DNA from: Kazachstania africana CBS 2517
Taxonomy: Eukaryota > Ascomycota > Saccharomycetes > Saccharomycetales > Saccharomycetaceae
Reading direction: 5' to 3'
Assembly: GCF_000304475.1 (NCBI RefSeq)
Contig: NC_018945.1
Coordinates: 824,591-888,590, forward strand
Length of the DNA: 64,000 bases
Part shown: in pieces, positions 8,473 to 17,195 of the stretch
How positions within the stretch are numbered: position 1 is the stretch's first letter
Layout: the number at the start of each line of letters is the position of its first letter
Notes under the pieces: generated by a model
The model's database searches: none
Seen by the model: the letters and a program-made list of their open reading frames with translations, nothing else
Told to the model about the DNA's origin: nothing
Position numbers and translations under genes: made by a program

Positions 8473-8856
8473 TTATTTAAATTCGTCAATATTCTCTAGT
8501 AGCTTCATTGTGTTTGCACCGATAACTTTATCTAAAGTCTTCCCATCTTTTAAGAACAGAAAACTGGGCATTGCAGTGATCTTACAGGATTGAGCTAGTT
8601 CCATCGATTCATCAACGTCAACTTTGTAAAAATTGACTGTTGGGTTCTCCTGGATCAATTTCGTCATCAATGGGATCATGGCTTTGCACGGTTGACACCA
8701 AGTTGCGTAAAAGTCCACTACGGACAATTTATCACTGGAAGTTTTTACAATATCGTTAAATTCTTTTACGGTTTTCAATTTGGGGATCGTAGCATAGCTT
8801 GATTGAAAACGACGTGCCCCAACCCTCCAGGTTACTCTAGTACCTACTCTGTTCAT
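8473..8856 (-). CDS. TRX3: Mitochondrial thioredoxin Trx3 with an altered active site
   Basis: The 127-residue thioredoxin has the same length as S. cerevisiae Trx3. Residues 1-20 (MNRVGTRVTWRVGARRFQSS) are basic and lack acidic residues, a clear mitochondrial targeting sequence. The fold shows VVDFYATW, then the active site WCQPCK at 53-58, the VDVDES strand and the cis-proline loop AMPSF with Pro97. Both redox cysteines (54 and 57) are present. However, the residue after the first Cys, almost always Gly in thioredoxins, is Gln here (codon CAA, plus-strand 8692-8694). This dipeptide sets the redox potential, so substrate range or strength as reductant may differ. Trx3 works in the matrix with thioredoxin reductase Trr2. 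The order TRX3-AHC2-SRB8 is as in YCR083W-YCR082W-YCR081W. Confidence 0.93.
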   Translation of the reverse strand: MNRVGTRVTWRVGARRFQSSYATIPKLKTVKEFNDIVKTSSDKLSVVDFYATWCQPCKAMIPLMTKLIQENPTVNFYKVDVDESMELAQSCKITAMPSFLFLKDGKTLDKVIGANTMKLLENIDEFK

Positions 8857-9127
8857 ATTTGTGGCTAGTGCTTTTACTGAGATTCCTTTAAAGATGATTT
8901 CTCATTCGGCACCTTAATTTTTATATTTCTGTCATCACATAATATAATTTGAATTAGTCATGGGAAAAATATTATTATGACTCTAATAAATTATATGCAT
9001 ATATATACACTTCGCTCTAAACTATATAACGAGGTGGTGCGGTTGGGTGGTTCATAACTAATCACTATCTACAACTAACCAGGTTAGGCTTCAAAAGGAG
9101 GAATATAAGAAAAAAAAACTTTCTTTC

Positions 9128-9511
9128 CTACAACAATAACCCTTCTGTGTACATCGCCAACAGCTGGTCATTTGCAGAGACGTATTCCAGTACGTCAATA
9201 CCATATTTCGTCCAGTCGATATCGATGTCGGTGCTAAACTTACTCGACCGTCTTTGCTGGCCTTCCAAAGTGAATATTTCTCTTAGCAGAGGTTTCAAAT
9301 TGGTCAAGACATCGATGAATTCTTGGTAATTCTTAGTCTTTTCAACTTGGGAGTACAACACTTGCAGTTGTTTGTAAAAATAGCGTTGTTCTGTTAATTT
9401 TCTTTGTAAATGAGATTTTTCATGTTTCAATAGCGCATAATCTAGGTTCTCGTCTATGCTCTTATCTTGAAACTCCTTCACTGAATCGTGAACAGGTGTT
9501 GGTGTAATCAT
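9128..9511 (-). CDS. AHC2: ADA-HAT complex component Ahc2
   Basis: The 127-residue protein is close in length to S. cerevisiae Ahc2 (128). Shared features are the start MITPTPVHDSVKEFQ, the central KNYQEFIDVLTNLKPLLREIFTLE and the end YVSANDQLLAMYTEGLLL. The middle part (about 30-75) is predicted helical and likely coiled coil. Ahc2 binds Ahc1 and helps define the ADA complex, the smaller Gcn5-Ada2-Ada3 histone acetyltransferase assembly. The ATG at 9511 is chosen because the next upstream in-frame codons contain no ATG and similarity begins exactly there. It lies between SRB8 and TRX3 in the conserved order and strand. The 271-bp gap to TRX3 contains nothing else recognised. Confidence 0.9.
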   Translation of the reverse strand: MITPTPVHDSVKEFQDKSIDENLDYALLKHEKSHLQRKLTEQRYFYKQLQVLYSQVEKTKNYQEFIDVLTNLKPLLREIFTLEGQQRRSSKFSTDIDIDWTKYGIDVLEYVSANDQLLAMYTEGLLL

Positions 9512-9883
9512 TCCATCTACTTCTGAATATAATAAACACAAAGAGATATGCTAAAAATTTTGAAAGATTTCCGCTTTGATAATAACCTCAATATTTTCGT
9601 TCTTAAAGAAGAAAACAAACCGCTTATCAATTTTAATAGACTCTCAATCAGTATACAACCAACATCGAAGTACCGTTTCTACTGAAGAAAAGGTAAACAG
9701 TGTATCCACTAACTTCAACTAAAATTTGATTGTTTTTGTTTTGCCACCCAAAGGGAGAAAGGAAAAGGTTCGTGTAAACAAAAAAAAATCAAAAAAAAAA
9801 AAAAAATTCAGCCGTTGCTTAGACCGGGTGATGAGAACGGGAAAACTAGTTGTAATCATATTATTGGATTACTATGGCTGGTA
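9512..9883. other. 372-bp gap between AHC2 start and SRB8 end
   Basis: This is AHC2 promoter and SRB8 3' region. Its notable feature is a nearly continuous poly(A) run at about 9780-9806, of the nucleosome-excluding poly(dA:dT) kind. No gene seen. Confidence 0.5.
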
Positions 9884-12800
9884 CTAATGAGGGTTCTTAT
9901 TCTCGTAGCTTGCATCGAAGAGACTGAGGTTGTAGCATCCGTTGTTGAAGGAGTTTACTGGATCAGTGTCGTTCTGATAATTCTTGATGTTGTTGTATGG
10001 AACGTTCTTGAATTTGCAAACGTACCGTTTTGATTTTTTGTCGTAAATGAACCATCTACCATGATCATTTGAGTAGTCTACATCCTTTGTCGGAGTTATA
10101 CCCAGATTTAATGCAACAGAACTATCTGTATTATCATCTGAAACCTTCATGAATGATGAGACTTGGAAAGGTGGTAGATTTATCAAATTTTCTGGAACCT
10201 TGAAATCATTCTGCATCTTACTGTTTGAACGACCTTGAGGAACTATTGAGACATTTTCATCATCTATACTTGTCTCCCCCAGCGTGGCCACATAGTAGCA
10301 ATACGATTTCAATGAAGATAATATTTCATATAAGAGTAATTTTAATTTTAGACTAAATGAAACTTTTTCAAATAGTTTAAATAAATTGGTGACAAATTTA
10401 TTTATTCTGTCTCTTTCTGATTCTGTCTTGAGCCCCTGAACGATGGTTTCAAGAACAGAATTTTGATGTATGGTAAGAATCTTAATTGAAACGTCGAGCT
10501 GTAATGCAATAGGCTGTAAATTATCGGATTCCACGAATTTAGAAATAATCCTTTCACATTTATCAAAACACTTAAAGAAAAGTGATGAGTTTGCCGATGT
10601 AAGTTTGGTAAATTTCCTCGATAGACTAGTCGTTGTATCAACAATAAGAATGAGATACTCCCTTGATAGCTTATTCTCACCACTATCTAGTAATATATTT
10701 TCAAAAAAATCATTTTCAACTAATTGAACAATTTTATCAATCCATTCAATTTGATTAATTTCATCAAATAACTCAGATGTAAGTTCATTCAATTCGGTCA
10801 CATCAAATATCTTGTAAAGAAACTCTTTCAAATATTCATCAATATCTTCCTGTGTTTCATTCTTTTCAAGGATCTTGGAAAATTGATAGCCAGTAAACGC
10901 TTGGAAAACCCACAAATTTGTAAAATCCAGCATCGAATATGTTTCATACAGCAATGGCTCGTCGATACTTACTTCATCTTCTGTGTCATCATCTTCACCA
11001 TCATCTACAGTGCTGGCTTGTACATCTTGGTTCCTACAGTTAAAATTCAATATGTCATTCATTATTTGGGATGCCATAGTGGGACGTTGCTTTAAAGTCT
11101 TCATCAGAACTGTCGTTACAATTCGGGAGTATTGAGAAATTGGTCCATACGTCGTTACTAAGCCAATAAACGTCGTATAACGTTTACTAAGATCCAACTG
11201 ACAAGAAATCAAAATAGATTTGAGATTACTCTTGATAAATTCCTCTTCATGAAACTGGTAAAAAATTTCACTTCTTACATCATTTTTTGAATTATAGGTC
11301 AGAAGGTCTAAAACAAATGAAATCCCTAGTGTACTACTAATTTGTTCCATTGTTAATAACTTTGCAGATATAAGTTTGATTAAGTCCTTTTCTTGGAAGC
11401 TCTTTCTTTTCAAAAAAATTGACATAAGCTTATTATATTCCCGGGAATTTGCACTCATTAATAATAACAGGTTATATCTTGATTTCTGTCTTATTTCTGT
11501 TTCATTTGAATCAGAAATAATAACCTTGATGTTCAATTGGAATAATTTTGCACAATTCGACACATGGAAATCAATATCATTAAGGCATTTGAATAAACTA
11601 TGGACAAACTCATCGTCCTCTTGTAATTTTTTTAATTTATTTTTCTCCTCCTCGTAAATCTCTGATAATTCATGCTTTAGATCGTTATCAATAATTAAAG
11701 CTACTGGAAAATTCTTCATGAAAAATTTCCAGAACTTCACGAATGACAGAATGTTGTAATGTAATGCATCACTGCCCTTAAGGATTTTGGAATATATGTA
11801 AATGAAGGTCTTTGTGAATAAAATATGATCGTTAACAAATTGTGAAAATAACTTCTGATATTTTATCAAAATATCAATTAATGTCTCCATGGCGTCAATA
11901 TCTGCCAGCAGTTGATGGTAGACGATGAATTCAATCCATTTATAAAAATGGTACAACACATCTAAATCGAGCCAAAAAAGATTAAACATCCTCATTATCA
12001 TTGAGCTGCTGACTGGTTCAGGCGAACTGCCTGAACATAAATGATTTAAACACGCCTCCGCAAGCATAATCTTACTACTTTGTGGTAAATTCAAGTGAGA
12101 CGAACCATCATAATCTCCCGAAAGCAGCCTTTCCTTGTTTGATTCAGCAGCTTTCAATAATGTATCAAAGTTATATTGCTCATAAAAAGATGGATCATAT
12201 TCGATCACGTTTCTTAGTACCATGTTGAACTGACTTTTCATTAAAGGTGAAATCTTCAAATTGATAATAAGATTAACATGGAGAAATTTATCACCTGAAT
12301 CTTGCAAATACATGATGCCCGAACTGATAAGCTTCCTGATATACGTTGGAACTTTGATAATGCCATAAATAATTAGAATGTTCAATATTTTGTATAGGGA
12401 TTTCAAACATACTAATAACTTAAGGTTTGTGGAATTCAATTTTGCAATTTGAAAAACTACTGACCAAATCAAATCTTCTATCTCATATTCAGGAAAGTTG
12501 TCGGCAAGCGATGAATTGATTTGCAAAAGCAGTATTTTAGCAACTAATTGCATCGATTCATAATGAAATGTACGGGATGGATGAATTGCCCATAGAATTA
12601 ACTGTAAAATTTGTGTCTTCTGTAACGGATTTTGATCAATGTATTGTGCCCAATCGAAAGCTGTAGAGTTATCGTCTAATTTCTTGGTAAATGATATATC
12701 AGCGAATTGTATTCTGATCACTTTCAAATTTGGATCTTTTGAGGATGATTTGAATATATTCGAATAATCTGCATCCCAATTTGAGGTGTTAGAAGGGGAA

Positions 12801-14245
12801 GAAGCTGCTGAACTAGATGTAGCCAACAAACTGTTACTCCTTAATGTTTCATTTCTATAACTAATTAACTCCAACTTCTTCTTAATTTCCCCTTTATTTA
12901 CAGTGCTACTTGAGGCCCACTTTAAACTTATTATTTCAAAAATATAGGGTTTATAGAGATCCCAACTCGATGCGTTGAATAAAAAGATATCTAACGTACT
13001 CCTCTGAAAAAGTTTCCATATTAAATTACGCAAAATGGATAATATTGATTCCTTTATCTTGGTATTTTTTCTGACATCATTTATAATATAACTTTCGTCA
13101 TTTATCATAGATTTGGCATTTGAAACCACATAATACTTGTAAAGCAATATGTCAGTGATCTTAGAGACCAAAAAATTATTATTGGTCGAGTGAGTGGAAT
13201 TATTACATTGTAATGAAAATGATTTATCAGGCAAGTTACTTGAATTGATTAGTTTATCCCAGAATATAGTTAAAATATGCAAAGCTGTGGGCAAAAATTC
13301 GAAAAGTTCGATTTTAGAAATGAACTCTATCAGCCAGTGATGAAATACTTCTTTATTAAGGAGATCGAGACTGTAACAATTGCCTAATAGTTTTAAAAAG
13401 TAATTTAGCTCAGTTTTCCATTTTTTTAGTTTAGCAGCGTCATTGTAATATTGGTTCATTTCAAAAACTAGTTTTTCAAGAATATAAACAAAATTATCAG
13501 TCCATTCCTTATACAAGGGTGATGAAATTGATTCTGAGATCTTTTCCAGGTCAGTGTTTGGATCATTAATGAGTCGATTCAAATCCCACTCAGACTTTGA
13601 GTTGGAATTTGTGTTCAAATATTTAACTTGTAAGGCGTGAGCTTCAATGGAATAGCATGTCTTTAAAAGCCAAATTGCCCTCCTTAAAGGTATCTGTTTT
13701 ACGTAGCATTGTTCGATAACTTGTCGCCTCTTAAGCCCATGCGGTATAAATTTGGAAATTTTATGTAATGAAGTGTGAGGAGAGCTCAACTCCTGCAACC
13801 ACAACTCCTTTCTATTGTCGGTTAAAGTGACTCTGTTAGGCAATACAAACCCGGGACCTGCTAGGGGATTAAAAACTCGAAGACTATCAATAGAAGCAGG
13901 ATTGTTATCAGAGGAAGATATCTTATTTATTTCTTGTTCTCGAATCTTCAAGACCTTCGAAAATTGTGATGCTAGCTCATTAGACAAATTTGGAAGTGAT
14001 TCATGTAGAGACGATCTAGCTGAGATACTTTCGAAATTTACTTTTGATGATACGTAATATCCCTTGGAGACGAAATTTAAGAGTATCTGATCTTCTTCTT
14101 TCTTGTGTTTCCATGGTCCAAAATCGGGATATATCAGCTTTGATTCTTGATCTGATGGGACCTTGTTCTTATATTTATCATTTGCTATCGCAGTATATGG
14201 ATGCAATTCCTCTGGTGGGTTTAGTAAATATTTACTTGGTGACAT
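9884..14245 (-). CDS. SRB8: Mediator CDK8-module subunit Srb8 (Med12)
   Basis: This is a very long helical protein of 1453 residues (S. cerevisiae Srb8 is about 1427). The N-terminus carries the Med12 signature: KYLLNPPEELHPY, then YPDFGPWKHKKEEDQILLNF and NFESISARSSLHESL. The conserved FIPHGLKRRQVIEQCYVKQI segment follows, which in Med12 activates Cyclin C-Cdk8. An acidic stretch (DDGEDDDTEDE) lies about two thirds along. Srb8 is part of the Srb8-11 module that represses or tunes Mediator. An in-frame ATG at 14383 would add 46 residues. The start at 14245 is preferred because recognisable similarity begins with it. Neighbours AHC2 and PTC6 keep the S. cerevisiae order and strand. Confidence 0.93.
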   Translation of the reverse strand: MSPSKYLLNPPEELHPYTAIANDKYKNKVPSDQESKLIYPDFGPWKHKKEEDQILLNFVSKGYYVSSKVNFESISARSSLHESLPNLSNELASQFSKVLKIREQEINKISSSDNNPASIDSLRVFNPLAGPGFVLPNRVTLTDNRKELWLQELSSPHTSLHKISKFIPHGLKRRQVIEQCYVKQIPLRRAIWLLKTCYSIEAHALQVKYLNTNSNSKSEWDLNRLINDPNTDLEKISESISSPLYKEWTDNFVYILEKLVFEMNQYYNDAAKLKKWKTELNYFLKLLGNCYSLDLLNKEVFHHWLIEFISKIELFEFLPTALHILTIFWDKLINSSNLPDKSFSLQCNNSTHSTNNNFLVSKITDILLYKYYVVSNAKSMINDESYIINDVRKNTKIKESILSILRNLIWKLFQRSTLDIFLFNASSWDLYKPYIFEIISLKWASSSTVNKGEIKKKLELISYRNETLRSNSLLATSSSAASSPSNTSNWDADYSNIFKSSSKDPNLKVIRIQFADISFTKKLDDNSTAFDWAQYIDQNPLQKTQILQLILWAIHPSRTFHYESMQLVAKILLLQINSSLADNFPEYEIEDLIWSVVFQIAKLNSTNLKLLVCLKSLYKILNILIIYGIIKVPTYIRKLISSGIMYLQDSGDKFLHVNLIINLKISPLMKSQFNMVLRNVIEYDPSFYEQYNFDTLLKAAESNKERLLSGDYDGSSHLNLPQSSKIMLAEACLNHLCSGSSPEPVSSSMIMRMFNLFWLDLDVLYHFYKWIEFIVYHQLLADIDAMETLIDILIKYQKLFSQFVNDHILFTKTFIYIYSKILKGSDALHYNILSFVKFWKFFMKNFPVALIIDNDLKHELSEIYEEEKNKLKKLQEDDEFVHSLFKCLNDIDFHVSNCAKLFQLNIKVIISDSNETEIRQKSRYNLLLLMSANSREYNKLMSIFLKRKSFQEKDLIKLISAKLLTMEQISSTLGISFVLDLLTYNSKNDVRSEIFYQFHEEEFIKSNLKSILISCQLDLSKRYTTFIGLVTTYGPISQYSRIVTTVLMKTLKQRPTMASQIMNDILNFNCRNQDVQASTVDDGEDDDTEDEVSIDEPLLYETYSMLDFTNLWVFQAFTGYQFSKILEKNETQEDIDEYLKEFLYKIFDVTELNELTSELFDEINQIEWIDKIVQLVENDFFENILLDSGENKLSREYLILIVDTTTSLSRKFTKLTSANSSLFFKCFDKCERIISKFVESDNLQPIALQLDVSIKILTIHQNSVLETIVQGLKTESERDRINKFVTNLFKLFEKVSFSLKLKLLLYEILSSLKSYCYYVATLGETSIDDENVSIVPQGRSNSKMQNDFKVPENLINLPPFQVSSFMKVSDDNTDSSVALNLGITPTKDVDYSNDHGRWFIYDKKSKRYVCKFKNVPYNNIKNYQNDTDPVNSFNNGCYNLSLFDASYENKNPH

Positions 14246-14556
14246 ACCCAATCTGTTAACTTCGGAGAATGCAGTTACAATAGTAGTCTTGTCGTTTTCT
14301 GACTCTAGTAGCTCAATGTTCGAATTTTTGATAAAGGCCAAGTTTTTCCATATTTCAAGATATTTCCGACATGAATAACACATCGAGTAATGAGAAGAAC
14401 ACTGAAAATAAAGAGTAAGGAAATCATTTCTTGATGCTTTTTTGCTATGAATGTATACTATATACTGAAATGAATATGAATAATGATCTAGTTTTAAATT
14501 TATCTATTTTCTTAGGATGAAGTTGACGGAATAAGAAGGGAAGACTTCAATTATCT

Positions 14557-15876
14557 TCATGCTTTCAACAACGATTGCTCGCTCATTATACCTGATCTGT
14601 CGATTATTGGCCATTTGCCCCAGTTAGTGAGTTTCAATATCAAACATGTTGCGTTGTCAGAATATTTATTACTGACACTTGAAATAAAATTGATTACTTC
14701 ATTTGCTACAAACTGAGGATTTGCCTTTTTCTCACCGTTGACGTTGACGATGGATGCAATTAAATCTACAATTTCTTGATCCGTCAGAATATCTGAGACA
14801 CCGTCAGTCACCAATACAATAAAGCATTCATTCCCACCGAACGGCAGTTTTGAAGTTTCGTTGTAAGATAATTCGATGGTATTCCCTATCAAATAAGAAA
14901 AAATATCAGGTTCTGCAGTCAATCCATCTTTCTTACCCACCAGATCACCAAATGATCTTGTGTTGGTGAAATTGTCCAGAAATCTTCTCTCACCAAATGC
15001 GTCGCTAGACGTGGAAATGTCGTTTTCTGCCAACATCAACCTTTTAAATTCTCTGAATTCATTTGGATGATGGAGCTTAACCAAATTATGTGCAATACCA
15101 TCAGAATCACACAGTAAGATCCTAGAATCACCAACTTGTGTAACGACGAGTTTGAAAATTTCATTAGAATCAATAAAGAATGATTCTTCAATCATATCAC
15201 TTTCTTTAAACGTCGAGAGAAAGATAGAAGATGCTGTTGAGCCACCTGGATATTTTTTTATCATTTCATTGATATCTGGCGGCGTTTCTTTTGATTCATT
15301 GATGTATCCGCAACAGTAATCTAAATCAAATTTGAGGAAACTGTAGAAGAAATTCAATCGTTGTCTTTCAGTCAAAAGAGAGTTTTTGTCTGATCTATTA
15401 AACAGGATAGAATTCTTATTTTCAATTATTTGTTCAATTTTGGTGTTACAATTTTCTATGAATTTATCATAAAACTTGTACTTATTTTGATATAAATTAT
15501 TCCAATAAGTACCTCCAAAGATCTGTACGTAACGTAACAATAAATCGAAGAGCTTTTCCTTTGAAAAATCATTAGATATGATATAATTATGCAGGTTGTC
15601 GGCTAGTAAGTTTGATACCTTTGAATCTGGATTTCCATGACCATCGAATACAGATAAATTTAGAATGGGAGTACGCTGCAATTGTTTGTTTTTCAATAAA
15701 TGAATAGAATAAGCGTCCTGATTAATCGATCGATTGATTCTACTAGTTCGGTGTCCAATATAACCCGGTAATGTACGTAAATTTATTTTCAGATTATAAT
15801 TTGAATTTTTGTTGGAAATTAATTGAGTAGTTCTCTTAGCGGATACATTGATATATGGTTGCGACCTAGCAATCAT
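14557..15876 (-). CDS. PTC6: Mitochondrial PP2C phosphatase Ptc6
   Basis: The 439-residue PPM/PP2C phosphatase (S. cerevisiae Ptc6 is 442) begins at the ATG 15876; no ATG lies further upstream in frame. The catalytic metal motifs are visible: NQDAYSI, VFDGHGN near residues 77-82, GDSRILLCD, FVLVTDGVSDILTDQE-type acidic loop and YSDNATCLI near the end. The N-terminal 30 residues are basic and hydroxylated (MIARSQPYINVSAKRTT), fitting mitochondrial import. Ptc6 (also Aup1/Ppp2) dephosphorylates the pyruvate dehydrogenase subunit Pda1 and has been linked to mitophagy. The insertion between the first two metal motifs is long and rich in Lys, Asn and aromatic residues, as in other Ptc6 proteins. 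Position between SRB8 and PAT1 matches YCR079W. Confidence 0.92.
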   Translation of the reverse strand: MIARSQPYINVSAKRTTQLISNKNSNYNLKINLRTLPGYIGHRTSRINRSINQDAYSIHLLKNKQLQRTPILNLSVFDGHGNPDSKVSNLLADNLHNYIISNDFSKEKLFDLLLRYVQIFGGTYWNNLYQNKYKFYDKFIENCNTKIEQIIENKNSILFNRSDKNSLLTERQRLNFFYSFLKFDLDYCCGYINESKETPPDINEMIKKYPGGSTASSIFLSTFKESDMIEESFFIDSNEIFKLVVTQVGDSRILLCDSDGIAHNLVKLHHPNEFREFKRLMLAENDISTSSDAFGERRFLDNFTNTRSFGDLVGKKDGLTAEPDIFSYLIGNTIELSYNETSKLPFGGNECFIVLVTDGVSDILTDQEIVDLIASIVNVNGEKKANPQFVANEVINFISSVSNKYSDNATCLILKLTNWGKWPIIDRSGIMSEQSLLKA

Positions 15877-17195
15877 AGTACTTTGATCTCTACAACATAT
15901 ACTCAAGTTAACATCCACAATTCAGAAGTTAATTAACTCTGGAATACAATGAAATAAAGCCGTTCCATTCAATACAGATGATTGTTTACATAGATTAAAC
16001 ACCATTGAAAATCTGAGTAGATATCCTAGGGTTATGCCTACCATCAAGGTCTAAACCCTAACTTCCCCCGCGGAAACATTTCCACAGAAAATGACACAAA
16101 GAGGCTTCCATTACCCGAAGTGTGGAATTGTCATTCCACAAAAGAACAGGTAAACTTACTTCTAAGAGCGGTATCTTGCTTTCCACACTAGCGTTGAGGT
16201 CTAAGCAGATCTAATATACGTGATCATGTAAACCCTGTATTCACACCGCATTATTTCCAGTAAATAGTTGATATCAAAATATTCTGTTGCAAACTAAATG
16301 ACAAAAATAATGAAATGACGCTATATTCTGTATTTGTGGAATTTCGTGTGGATCCATATCTGTTTCGTTGTGAAAAGTAATGTGGGGCGTCGTAGAACAA
16401 AAATTGTTGTCATTTTTAAGGCAAAACAACGAAGCTACGTTTCTACTAACGTGTCAAGACGTACAAAAAGTCACATGACTTTTGATATTCTGAATTGAAC
16501 TATCGCCGCCAGCATTAAGTAGAAACACCCACACAGTACCGTTAAATGCATCAACAATACGAGCGAATTACCAGTGATGAATGAATGATTTCGGTCTTTG
16601 TGACACAAAAGTGAAAAAATCAGATAATGTAAGAAAAAGTATATAAAGTAAGAGCTTTTCATTGCTGGAACCTTTCAGCGGCTATTGCCCAGAATAGTAC
16701 TCTACTAACTTTCAAAATTAACCTGGGTATCATGCAACAGATAGGCTACGTTAAGAACGTTTTCTAATTATTTTGGTCTCACTGATACTTCAGAAAAGAC
16801 ACCAAATAAATTACAACGGTCCATTCTAGCCCAACCCTGTATGAGATAGCCTTGATTTCTCACTGAGGGATGTGAACTCAAGAGGAAGCCTAGCATGATT
16901 GGTCACAACATTCTTTCTTTGCTGCTCTCTTTTTGTTGGCTGACACAACGAATCCCAAAACATAACGTGCTTAGTGATAGATTGTCAGGGTAGCCACTAC
17001 AATTTAAGTCATGTTTAACGACGTGCGATATTGTTCAAAAATTTTTTTTTTTTTTCTTACGTTGTGGTCAATTTTCGTTTCCATGTTGGCTTCTGCTATT
17101 GAATTTATTATGACTGTGAATAAAACAAAACACCTTTGAAAATAGCATTTATTTTAGAATTTATTACATCAGAAAGAAGTGAATCACAGAAAGCT
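15877..17195. other. 1.3-kb divergent intergenic region PTC6/PAT1 with TGTGGAA repeats
   Basis: This unusually long gap holds both promoters. Exact TGTGGAA/TTCCACA heptamers occur at 16080-16086, 16121-16127, 16134-16140, 16181-16187 and 16335-16341. Two of them form a perfect inverted repeat, TGTGGAAT and ATTCCACA, with a 4-bp spacer (16121-16140). A T-run lies at about 17041-17054, before PAT1. A 63-codon hydrophobic frame on the minus strand (16471-16662) has no recognisable family and I do not call it. No RNA gene recognised. Confidence 0.5.
16053..16117. promoter_or_regulatory. Tbf1-type and Reb1-type sites upstream of PTC6
   Basis: AAACCCTAA (16053-16061) matches the Tbf1 consensus and TTACCCG (16111-16117) matches Reb1, about 50 bp apart and 180-240 bp upstream of the PTC6 ATG. 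It is the same factor combination as upstream of CLG1 in this window. Confidence 0.5.

Noticed and set aside
14245..14383. Longer SRB8 start adding 46 residues
   Set aside because: Similarity to Srb8/Med12 begins at the internal ATG (MSPSKYLL); the upstream extension is not recognisably conserved.
16471..16662. 63-codon hydrophobic minus-strand frame between PTC6 and PAT1
   Set aside because: No recognisable family, no clear promoter context, lies in the shared promoter region; hydrophobic short frames arise easily in AT-rich DNA.
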